6,430 nt of DNA from an uncultured Lachnospiraceae bacterium (GTDB lineage: Bacteria; Bacillota_A; Clostridia; Lachnospirales; Lachnospiraceae). A program made the translations under genes and the position numbers. Position 1 is the stretch's first letter, and each line of letters starts with the position of its first letter. The DNA lies in NCBI GenBank assembly GCA_902795985.1, contig CADBNG010000211.1, forward strand, positions 1 to 6,430, given 5' to 3'. Under the pieces are notes generated by a model, which made no database searches, was not told the DNA's origin, and worked only from the letters and a program-made list of their open reading frames with translations. Positions 1 to 4,906 of this stretch are shown here, piece after piece.

Positions 1-24
1 CGCCCCCTCCTCCGTCCCTTCGCC

Positions 25-42
25 AAAGGGGACAGTCCCTTT
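25..42. repeat. Short inverted repeat (AAAGGG/CCCTTT hairpin)
   Basis: AAAGGG (25-30) pairs with CCCTTT (37-42) around a short loop, with an additional possible G-U pair inside. GGGGACAGTCCC-type palindromes are common dispersed intergenic repeats in many bacteria, including REP-like families; linking this copy to them is from memory and inference. No T-run follows, so it is not an obvious terminator. It sits just upstream of the 60-88 promoter. Confidence 0.3.
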
Positions 43-59
43 CGCCCCCCTAAAAAAAT

Positions 60-88
60 TTGACATTCCCGCTTGAATGTGCCATAGT
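60..88 (+). promoter_or_regulatory. Sigma-A-type promoter driving the 95-314 RNA
   Basis: A perfect -35 hexamer TTGACA (60-65) is followed by a 17-nt spacer and a -10 hexamer CATAGT (83-88, four of six matches to TATAAT). The -10 is preceded by TG plus one base (80-82), an extended -10 element. An A-rich stretch lies just upstream (52-58). The predicted start is near position 95, right at a 7-bp hairpin. No ORF with a ribosome binding site follows within a normal leader distance, so the promoter most plausibly serves a noncoding RNA. Confidence 0.65.
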
Positions 89-94
89 AACAGA

Positions 95-314
95 GCAGGC
101 AGGGCCTGCTAATTGAATAGTCTTCGAGCCTTGCGTCCTAAGGAGCAGATCTGTTCTATGGATGCCTGGCCGGTCCGAAAGGACCCGGGTCATTGTATCG
201 GAAACGATTTGGCCATCCGTGTTTGAAAAGAAGATGGGCAGGGGAGCAGAGTCTCCCGGCCAAAGGATCGATTGATCGCGCAAGCGTCCGTTTTCTTGGA
301 GAACGGGCGTTTTT
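95..314 (+). ncRNA. Candidate independent structured noncoding RNA, ~220 nt, family not recognised
   Basis: The stretch lies between a good promoter (60-88) and a strong intrinsic terminator (285-314) and is dense in stems. AGCAGGC (94-100) pairs with GCCTGCT (104-110). GGTCC/GGACC closes a GAAA tetraloop (172-185). ATCG/CGAT closes a second GAAA tetraloop (197-208). TTTGGCC (208-214) pairs with GGCCAAA (258-264) and encloses GGGAG/CTCCC (242-257). GATC/GATC sits at 266-277. GNRA loops and a long-range stem closing an internal hairpin are typical of conserved structured RNAs. The overlapping reading frames show no recognisable protein. I see no T-box, SRP domain IV or fluoride-riboswitch signature, and the ends do not pair as in 6S RNA. 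A trans-acting RNA or an orphan class such as the raiA motif (not verifiable here) is possible. Because it ends in its own terminator more than 600 nt before the next start codon, it is unlikely to be a cis-riboswitch of the ClC gene. Confidence 0.5.
285..314 (+). terminator. Rho-independent terminator of the 95-314 RNA
   Basis: The arm CGTCCGTTTT (285-294) pairs with AGAACGGGCG (300-309) over ten base pairs including two G-U pairs, with loop CTTGG (295-299). The tail TTTTT (310-314) is followed by CTTC. An A-rich foot (282-284) can pair with the first T residues. This is a textbook intrinsic terminator on the plus strand. Confidence 0.75.
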
Positions 315-427
315 CTTCGTCCGCTTCTTCCAAAAAAAGATCCGTCTTCAGGCGGTAAAGCCTGTATCTGATCTCTTGTGTATTCTTAATCATTTTCAAA
401 CCGGACTCCGGAGCCCGAAGATCATCT

Positions 428-564
428 CCGCAGCATCCGAAGGAGGCTGCGGCTGAAAAGCAGACAGTCTTTTATCCGATTGTATTTGCAGACAGGGCGG
501 CGGTTCCGAAAATACCCTCCATCCCTCACGGGGCCGCCGCCGCCGGTCGCATCCCGGATAAAAG
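428..564. other. Hairpin-rich intergenic stretch with nested inverted repeats
   Basis: No gene is supportable between the terminator at 314 and the ClC promoter near 809. Three strong dyads are present. CCGCAGC (428-434) pairs with GCTGCGG (446-452), with inner stem TCC/GGA around GAA. CTTTTATCCG (469-478) pairs perfectly with CGGATAAAAG (555-564). Inside that lies a 12-bp GC-rich hairpin, 496-507 with 530-541, holding an eight-pair GGCGGCGG/CCGCCGCC core and a 22-nt loop. The octamer GCAGACAG occurs at 460-467 and 488-495. Such nesting suggests folded RNA, perhaps a second noncoding transcript ending at 657-686, but I find no clear promoter for it. The rest, 687-808, shows only weak dyads. 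Confidence 0.4.
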
Positions 565-580
565 CCGGTGCTGCAGATCC

Positions 581-600
581 GAAAGGACCGCGGTACTTTC
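581..600. promoter_or_regulatory. 20-bp imperfect palindrome, possible protein-binding site
   Basis: Nine of ten half-site positions are symmetric about the 590/591 centre: GAAAG (581-585) mirrors CTTTC (596-600) and ACCG (587-590) mirrors CGGT (591-594), with only 586/595 mismatched. A dyad with no loop is more like an operator than an RNA hairpin. It does not overlap the promoter I call at 809-837, so a regulatory role is speculative. Confidence 0.2.
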
Positions 601-656
601 CTGGTTTTCATCTCTCTCCTTATGCCGTTCCGGAACAACAGCCGGAAGACCCATGA

Positions 657-686
657 TGCAGGGGCGGGCTTTCGTCCCTGCATTTT
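657..686 (+). terminator. Probable rho-independent terminator
   Basis: TGCAGGGGCG (657-666) pairs with CGTCCCTGCA (673-682), ten positions including one G-U pair, around a six-base loop. TTTT (683-686) follows directly. The orientation fits plus-strand transcription only. It would end any transcript from the 428-600 hairpin region and insulate the ClC promoter downstream. Confidence 0.55.
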
Positions 687-808
687 GAGTGTCTGTTATT
701 CCGTAAAAAGAGTATCACCGGGATCAGCCGGAAATAAAAGCTGGCCGGGCAGGGATTTCATGGCGTATGCTTAAACGTAAAAGAAGAGGGATGGATCACC
801 GGAACTGA

Positions 809-837
809 TTGGACGAAAACTGTTTTTGCATTATAAT
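809..837 (+). promoter_or_regulatory. Promoter for the ClC-family gene
   Basis: A perfect TATAAT (832-837) lies 17 nt after TTGGAC (809-814), which keeps the TTG of the -35 consensus but little else. Transcription would start near 844, leaving a ~105-nt leader. The leader contains a small hairpin, CGCAT (865-869) with ATGCG (875-879), whose 3' arm touches the GCGGAG ribosome binding site of the leader peptide. I see no known riboswitch class in the leader. Confidence 0.55.
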
Positions 838-888
838 GAGATAGACCATTTGTCTTGAACAGTACGCATAAGTAATGCGGAGACTATG

Positions 889-954
889 ATGAAATTCATT
901 TACTTGCTGATACTACTGTCAGGCACAAAAGTGAGCATGGAGAAGGACTTATGA
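889..954 (+). CDS. Possible 21-residue hydrophobic leader peptide overlapping the ClC gene
   Basis: An ATG at 889 (or 886, one codon earlier) opens a short frame of 21 residues that begins MKFIYLLILL, continues with a short polar stretch, and ends KVSMEKDL. Its TGA (952-954) overlaps the ClC start codon in the ATGA arrangement typical of translationally coupled genes. GCGGAG (877-882) is a plausible ribosome binding site, six nt before the 889 ATG. The first half is strongly hydrophobic, so the product could be a tiny membrane peptide, or translation through it could open the ClC ribosome binding site at 939-942. I recognise no family. Chance occurrence of so short a frame is a real possibility; the overlap and the ribosome binding site are what argue for it. 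Confidence 0.35.
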   Translation: MKFIYLLILLSGTKVSMEKDL

Positions 955-2228
955 AAAAAACAGACCTCGCAAATGAGACGAAGATGCTCGCGTTCACATT
1001 CTGCCTCGGGGCCTTTGCCGGAGCAGTGATCTGGTGCTTTTTAAAGGCCGTCAGCGGGGCGGTCACGCTCCTCTGGGGAGTGGTGCCGGCACAGCTTCAC
1101 ACCCCTTACTTATCCATCGCCTTCTGTGTGCTCGGCGGCGTGCTGCTCGGATTCCTCCATAAAAAATACGGGGATTATCCGGATGAGCTCTCGGTCGTAA
1201 TGCAAAAGGTGCGGAAAGAGAAGCACTATCCCTATCATCCGATGCTCGTGATGCTGGTCTGCGCCTTTCTTCCGCTGGCGCTCGGCGCGAGCGTCGGTCC
1301 CGAAGCCGGGCTGACCGGCATTATCGCGGCGCTCTGTTACTGGGTTGGCGATAATGTGACCTACGCGAAAAAGCACGAAGCGGAGTATTCGCGCATCGGG
1401 GAAGCGGTCACGCTGGGACAGCTCTTTCATTCGCCCCTGTTCGGTATTTTTGTGGTGGAAGAGGGCAGTCCGGAAAAGGACGGGGCGCTTCTTCCAAGAG
1501 GGCTGCGGCTGCTGTATTATGCGGTTTCGACCGTCGCGTCGTTTCTGGTCATCGGTCTGCTCAACCGTCTGTTCGGAGAGGCAATGGGCGGATTCCCGCA
1601 TTTTGATTCGGTCGCGGTCGGCGCCGGCGATTACGCGATGATGCTTTTGTATGTGCCGGTCGGTATCGCGCTGTCGGTGTGGTTTATCTTTTCGGAAAAA
1701 ATCACGAAGGCGGCGGCGGAGAAGATCCCTCCGGTCGTGAAAGAGGTGATCGGCGGCGCCGCGATCGCGGTCGCCGGACTGGTGTTCCCGGTCATCCTGT
1801 TTTCCGGGGAAGAGGAAATGGCGGAACTGATGGCGGAATACGGTTCGTATCTTCCGGTCTTTCTTGCGGCAGTCTGTATTCTGAAACTTCTGATGACAGC
1901 CTTCTGCATCCGCTTCGGCTGGAAGGGCGGTCATTTCTTCCCGGTGATCTTTGCCTGCACCTGCATGGGGTTTGCCCTGTCCATGGCGGTGTTTTCGGAT
2001 CCCGGGAGCCATGTGGTCTTTGGCGCCGGAATTGTTACGGCGGCAGCCCTCGGGGCGCAGATCCGCAAACCTTTCGCGGTCTCTGTACTGTTGCTGCTGT
2101 GTTTTCCCGCGCGAATGCTGTTCTGGATCTTCCTGGCGGCATTGCTGGGAGGCCGGATCGGCCCGCTGCTGATCCGTCAGCTGTTCCGGGAAAAGAAGGT
2201 CCCACAGGAAAATCAGGTATCGCAATAA
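951..2228 (+). CDS. ClC-family anion channel or anion/proton antiporter
   Basis: This 425-residue membrane protein has the layout of bacterial ClC proteins (usually 400-450 residues), with about ten or more hydrophobic segments across residues 10-405. The pore signatures are present in divergent form. GASVGPEAGL (residues 112-121) stands where classic members have GREGP, so Glu118 is the likely gating glutamate. FHSPLFGIFVVEE (159-171) matches the helix H/I region. GWKGGHFFP (323-331) replaces the helix N GGIFAP signature. The C-terminus is a short charged tail with no CBS domains. ClC proteins move chloride, or fluoride in the CLC-F branch, across the cytoplasmic membrane; selectivity cannot be read here, and no fluoride riboswitch is recognisable upstream. 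GGAG (939-942) is eight nt before the ATG, and the start overlaps the stop of the putative leader peptide. The gene is apparently monocistronic and followed by a hairpin at 2235-2250. Family assignment is firm; the transported ion is unknown. Confidence 0.88.
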   Translation: MKKTDLANETKMLAFTFCLGAFAGAVIWCFLKAVSGAVTLLWGVVPAQLHTPYLSIAFCVLGGVLLGFLHKKYGDYPDELSVVMQKVRKEKHYPYHPMLVMLVCAFLPLALGASVGPEAGLTGIIAALCYWVGDNVTYAKKHEAEYSRIGEAVTLGQLFHSPLFGIFVVEEGSPEKDGALLPRGLRLLYYAVSTVASFLVIGLLNRLFGEAMGGFPHFDSVAVGAGDYAMMLLYVPVGIALSVWFIFSEKITKAAAEKIPPVVKEVIGGAAIAVAGLVFPVILFSGEEEMAELMAEYGSYLPVFLAAVCILKLLMTAFCIRFGWKGGHFFPVIFACTCMGFALSMAVFSDPGSHVVFGAGIVTAAALGAQIRKPFAVSVLLLLCFPARMLFWIFLAALLGGRIGPLLIRQLFREKKVPQENQVSQ

Positions 2229-2231
2229 AAA

Positions 2232-2255
2232 AGACGGGCCGGAAGGCCCGCCTTC
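2232..2255 (+). terminator. Likely intrinsic terminator after the ClC gene
   Basis: CGGGCC (2235-2240) pairs with GGCCCG (2245-2250) around GGAA. AAG (2231-2233) and CTT (2252-2254) extend the stem past one mismatch, and an A-run precedes it. The hairpin begins 6 nt after the TAA. The T-tract is poor (CTTCATATT), so termination may be partial. Confidence 0.5.
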
Positions 2256-2257
2256 AT

Positions 2258-2471
2258 ATTGAAGACAAAGTTTTGTTTCAGTCTGAGGTTTCCTTTCAAC
2301 TGTGCGATCCGCCGCTGTTTTGCGTCGGCGTCCTGCCTTTTTTGTTTTCTTCAGGCTGGGCTGCATTGAAGACAAAGCTTTGTTTCAGCCTGAGGTTCTC
2401 TTTCAACGGCTCGATCCGCCGCTGTTTTGCGTCGGCATCCTGCCCTTTTTGTTTTCTTCAGGCTGGGCTGC
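2258..2471. repeat. Tandem direct repeat, two 107-bp units
   Basis: Unit one (2258-2364) and unit two (2365-2471) have exactly the same length and differ at nine positions by my count, about 92% identical, with no indels. Both begin ATTGAAGACAAAG and end CTTCAGGCTGGGCTGC. Each carries an imperfect GC hairpin (CCGCCGC with GCGTCGG around TGTTTT) followed by a T-rich stretch, and unit two contains the perfect palindrome ACAAAGCTTTGT. TCAGGCTG at the end of one unit can pair with CAGCCTGA at the start of the next. No protein-coding frame spans the units convincingly. It lies between convergent transcription units. Confidence 0.85.
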
Positions 2472-2507
2472 TTTGCATAATTATAGGAGTAAGTGCTCTG
2501 CAAAGCA
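2469..2507. repeat. 9-bp perfect inverted repeat
   Basis: TGCTTTGCA (2469-2477) and TGCAAAGCA (2499-2507) are perfect reverse complements separated by 21 AT-rich bases, followed by TATTTT. It begins within the last three bases of the second 107-bp unit. It could act as a weak plus-strand terminator, but the long loop and low GC make that uncertain. Confidence 0.4.
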
Positions 2508-2540
2508 TATTTTCCGGTGTAATGGCATCCTCAGACAGAA

Positions 2541-2836
2541 CTTTTGACAAAAATGCATCAAAACCTCTGTAATCCGTCCCAACTATTGCCGTTCACGTTT
2601 GGATTAATGGCAAATCAATCAGAGGTTTTAAGATATAACGGGTAAACCCTCTGCTTTTTGTCACGCTTTTCTTTTATCGAAGCTCCGTTCTGCACCCTCT
2701 GATACAGCGGGTTTACTGATGAACAGAAAAAAGCTCTGTAAAGTGCCGAAATCGGCCGGGAAAAATGCGATCCGTTTCCAGCGCTGCACAGAGGGATTTT
2801 TGTTTTTCAGGAAAAGTCTCTGTACTTTGTCAAAAG
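2541..2836. repeat. AT-rich 296-bp segment bounded by 11-bp inverted repeats
   Basis: CTTTTGACAAA (2541-2551) is the perfect reverse complement of TTTGTCAAAAG (2826-2836). Between them lie further dyads: 2560-2569 with 2620-2629, GTAAACCC (2642-2649) with GGGTTTAC (2709-2716), and CTCTGT (2734-2739) with ACAGAG (2788-2793). The motif CTCTGTA recurs at 2565, 2734 and 2818. The base composition is clearly richer in A and T than the flanking genes. I find no gene or transposase in it. It may be a small non-autonomous element or decayed mobile DNA; no target-site duplication is evident. Confidence 0.3.
2560..2629. other. 70-bp inverted-repeat element with possible pseudoknot
   Basis: AAAACCTCTG (2560-2569) pairs perfectly with CAGAGGTTTT (2620-2629). 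Inside, AATCC (2571-2575) can pair with GGATT (2601-2605), while TTGCC (2586-2590) can pair with GGCAA (2609-2613), two crossing pairings that would make a pseudoknot within the outer stem. Either strand reads into TTTT at the end of the outer stem, so it could also be a bidirectional terminator between the convergent genes. Confidence 0.4.
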
Positions 2837-2881
2837 CAGCTCCGTAAAATGAAAACAAAAGGGCTCTTTCCCGGATAATCA

Positions 2882-2908
2882 TGAACCACCGGCTTAGCCG
2901 GTGGTTCA
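2882..2908. repeat. Perfect 12-bp hairpin, REP-like or IS200/IS605-end-like
   Basis: TGAACCACCGGC (2882-2893) and GCCGGTGGTTCA (2897-2908) are perfect complements with a TTA loop. Hairpins of the form ACCACCGGCTNAGCCGGTGGT occur in REP elements and at ends of IS200/IS605 insertion sequences; that comparison is from memory. No TnpA or TnpB gene lies nearby. It sits 51 nt past the dehydrogenase stop without a T-run on either strand, so it may instead stabilise the 3' end of the minus-strand mRNA. Confidence 0.5.
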
Positions 2909-2959
2909 GACTGCGGACAAAGTCCTGAGCAGAAACTCTGGATTCTGTTATACAAACGG

Positions 2960-4069
2960 TCAATCTTCGAACGGGAAGTGATAATCCAGGCCGCATTCGT
3001 CCCTCAGCTGGATGAATTCCTTCTGGATGGATTCGCCCACGGGTACGCCCTTGTCCTTGCGGTCGCACCACGCGAGGTATTCCTTTTCGCCGGCAGTATA
3101 GATGCGTTCGGCGCCCGGAGCGACGGTGGAATTTCTCAGGCCGCGGCAGATGGCGCCGGCAGTGGCCTTGAAGACGTCCAGGCCCATGAAGAATTCCGGA
3201 TTGATGACGAAGAAGAAGTGGCCCAGATGGTACATGCAGTTATTGCCGTTTTCGTCTTTGCCGCCCAGGGCTTTCATGAAGGGGCCGCCGGCAAACGCCG
3301 CGGAGAGGATCTCCACGATGGCGGTAAAGCCGTAGCCTTTATAGCCGCCGGTGGCTTCGCCGAGACCGCCCAGGGGCAGCAGGGCGGCGCGGCCGGCGCG
3401 CATTTCCGTCAGGATCTTCGCGGATTCGGTCATGGTGTTGCCTTCCCGGTCCACCACAAGTCCGGGGGGCGTCTCTTTGCCCTGGCGGGCGTAGAATTCG
3501 ATTTTGCCGTTCTGGATCGTGGAGGTCGCGCAGTCGAAATTGAACGGGAACTCCTCGTCCGTCGGGATCGTGAACGTCAGCGGGTTGGTGCCCATCATGT
3601 TGTCGATACCGAAGGTCGGAGCGACGGAGGGCCGGGCGTTCGTGCCCGAGATGCCGATCATTCCGGCTTTCTCAGCCATGCCGGTCCAGTATCCGGCGAT
3701 GCCGTAATGGGTGGAATTGGTGATCGCGCCGCCGGCCATGCCGTATTTTTTCGCCTTCCCGATGAGCATTTCCATCATTTTATGGCTGGCGACCATGCCC
3801 ATGCCGTCGTGGGCGTCCATGACGACGGTCGTTTCGGTCTCTTTTAAGATTTCAATGTTGGTGACCGGCAGCAGCGTGCCGTTCTTGATCCGGTCCAGAT
3901 AGATGGGCTTGAAGCGGTTGCAGCCGTGGCTTTCGATGCCCCGGCGGTCCGATTCGAGCAGGACGTCCGTGCAGATCTTCGCGTCTTCTTCGGGTACCCC
4001 GTATTTCACGAACACGTCCGTCATAAAGGAAGCGGCGAGGTCCCAGGGGATATAGGGTCTTGTTTCCAT
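2960..4069 (-). CDS. LDH2-family malate/L-lactate-type NAD(P)-dependent dehydrogenase
   Basis: The 369-residue product matches the LDH2/MDH2 oxidoreductase family (AllD, ComC, YlbC, DlgD, DpkA; usually 330-370 residues), which is unrelated to Rossmann-fold lactate dehydrogenases. Conserved marks in order are DRRGIESHG (41-49), NSTHYGIAGYW (118-128) with the likely catalytic His121, GTNPLTFTIP (160-169), DCATSTIQNGKI (179-190) and GGYKGYGF (241-248). Members reduce 2-oxo acids or cyclic imino acids with NADH or NADPH, or run the reverse. Known substrates include malate, sulfolactate, ureidoglycolate, diketogulonate and piperideine-2-carboxylate; which applies cannot be decided here. The start at 4069 is fixed by AGGAGG (4076-4081) six nt upstream; an upstream in-frame start at 4195 would overlap the acetyltransferase gene and lacks support. 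It is the last gene of the row, 67 nt after the acetyltransferase. No signal peptide is present, so it is cytoplasmic. Confidence 0.88.
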   Translation of the reverse strand: METRPYIPWDLAASFMTDVFVKYGVPEEDAKICTDVLLESDRRGIESHGCNRFKPIYLDRIKNGTLLPVTNIEILKETETTVVMDAHDGMGMVASHKMMEMLIGKAKKYGMAGGAITNSTHYGIAGYWTGMAEKAGMIGISGTNARPSVAPTFGIDNMMGTNPLTFTIPTDEEFPFNFDCATSTIQNGKIEFYARQGKETPPGLVVDREGNTMTESAKILTEMRAGRAALLPLGGLGEATGGYKGYGFTAIVEILSAAFAGGPFMKALGGKDENGNNCMYHLGHFFFVINPEFFMGLDVFKATAGAICRGLRNSTVAPGAERIYTAGEKEYLAWCDRKDKGVPVGESIQKEFIQLRDECGLDYHFPFED

Positions 4070-4136
4070 TTTTTTCCTCCTGAATAGAAATCGTGTGTTT
4101 TGCGGGCAAGGGGAACAGCCCTTTTCCGCACATGTT

Positions 4137-4892
4137 TTATTCCTTAAAGATCCATGTCTCGATATGGCCGGTCTCCATAAATCCCAGGCTGGCATAGACC
4201 GGGCCGCCCATGGCGGACGCCTGCATGGAGGCGGTCCGGATTCCTTTGGGCAGGAAGTCGGAAGCGCCTTTTCGGATCAGGGCGGTGATGATGCCCTGGC
4301 GGCGGAATTCCGGAAGGACGGTTCCTTCGTGCAGGCCGGTGATGTCGCCGTTCTCCACGGCCATCATGGTGCCGACGATCTTTCCGTCCGCAAACCAGCC
4401 GTAGATATCGACGTTCGGGATGGCGATCAGGGCTTCGTACAGGCCGGGTTCAGCGGTCTCGCCCCGGCCGAAACCGGTCTTCATGGCGACCTTCCATTCC
4501 TCGAGTTCATCTAAGGTGATGAGGCGAGCTTCGCCCGCGGGCTGCGGGAAGTCCTTCAGCTGGTCCAGATGGCCGTACATGGCGGCCTGGTTGAAACCAA
4601 GGACAAACCCGGCGTCTGTCAGGATCTCCGCGTAGTTTGCGGGCGCGTCCTCCGCGAAGAAGGAGAGACGCTTCGGATAATTTTCTTCCCGGATCTTCTG
4701 GGCCAGGTCCGCGGTGATCGCTTCAAGATCGAAGGATTCTTCGGTGATGAAGCTTCTGGCATAGAAGCAGTCCATCGGGGGAATGAAAGTCTCATAGCCC
4801 AGCTCGTTTTTGAGAATGGGGCTGTCCGTGTGTTCGCAGAGAACACGGCAGATGTCGATGTAGGATAAGTAAGCGATGTATTTTCCGTTCAT
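4137..4892 (-). CDS. GNAT-family N-acetyltransferase
   Basis: This 251-residue cytoplasmic protein carries a C-terminal GNAT acetyl-CoA fold. The pyrophosphate-binding motif A reads VLPEFRRQGIITALI (192-206), with the Q/R-x-x-G-x-A core at RRQGII, and motif B includes PVYASLGFMETG (231-242). The N-terminal ~115 residues, with the phrase ILTDAGFVLGF (90-100) and a following aromatic stretch, look like a degenerate second GNAT-like half; I infer this from spacing and do not see a complete motif A there. Such proteins transfer acetyl groups from acetyl-CoA to amines, and the acceptor is unknown. The start at 4892 is chosen because GAGGAG (4899-4904) lies six nt upstream; ATG 4910 has no ribosome binding site. 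The gene begins 11 nt after lysA, whose TAG lies within this ribosome binding site, so the two are probably translationally coupled. Confidence 0.82.
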   Translation of the reverse strand: MNGKYIAYLSYIDICRVLCEHTDSPILKNELGYETFIPPMDCFYARSFITEESFDLEAITADLAQKIREENYPKRLSFFAEDAPANYAEILTDAGFVLGFNQAAMYGHLDQLKDFPQPAGEARLITLDELEEWKVAMKTGFGRGETAEPGLYEALIAIPNVDIYGWFADGKIVGTMMAVENGDITGLHEGTVLPEFRRQGIITALIRKGASDFLPKGIRTASMQASAMGGPVYASLGFMETGHIETWIFKE

Positions 4893-4898
4893 GCGGTT

Positions 4899-4906
4899 CT
4901 CCTCTA
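4899..4906 (-). promoter_or_regulatory. Ribosome binding site of the GNAT gene overlapping the lysA stop codon
   Basis: On the minus strand the TAG ending lysA (4904-4906) runs directly into GAGGAG (4899-4904), sharing the final G. Ribosomes finishing lysA therefore terminate on top of the next initiation site, an arrangement expected to couple translation of the two genes. Confidence 0.7.

Noticed and set aside
95..314. SRP RNA, 6S RNA, tRNA or T-box identity for the candidate RNA
   Set aside because: No GGAAGGAAGCAG-like SRP tip, no end-to-end 6S stem, no tRNA T-loop GGTTCRA, and no T-box AGGGTGGNACCGCG element.
193..456. 87-residue plus-strand ORF overlapping the candidate RNA
   Set aside because: It spans a strong terminator, has no clear ribosome binding site and shows no protein-like signature.
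568..774. 68-residue plus-strand ORF in the second hairpin region
   Set aside because: Runs through the terminator at 657-686 and has no recognisable features.
838..950. Fluoride riboswitch upstream of the ClC gene
   Set aside because: Considered because CLC-F genes often carry one, but I cannot place its conserved core or pseudoknot in the ~105-nt leader.
1110..2375. 421-residue minus-strand ORF opposite the ClC gene
   Set aside because: The translation is rich in R, Q, H and D with no motifs, typical of the antisense of a GC-rich membrane-protein gene; the plus strand encodes a clear ClC protein.
2661..3071. 136-residue minus-strand ORF running from the dehydrogenase 3' end into the intergenic repeat region
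   Set aside because: Starts inside the dehydrogenase in another frame and crosses the 2882-2908 hairpin; no motif, and the composition changes midway.
2978..3847. 289-residue plus-strand ORF inside the dehydrogenase gene
   Set aside because: Antisense of a well-supported LDH2 gene; A/G/H/F-rich sequence without family features.
4085..4136. Terminator between the acetyltransferase and dehydrogenase genes
   Set aside because: AAGGG/CCCTT can form only a 5-bp stem and no T-run follows on the minus strand, so it does not break the gene row.
4070..4195. Upstream in-frame extension of the dehydrogenase
   Set aside because: It would overlap the acetyltransferase gene and cross a good AGGAGG placed for the start at 4069; the family normally begins near that start.
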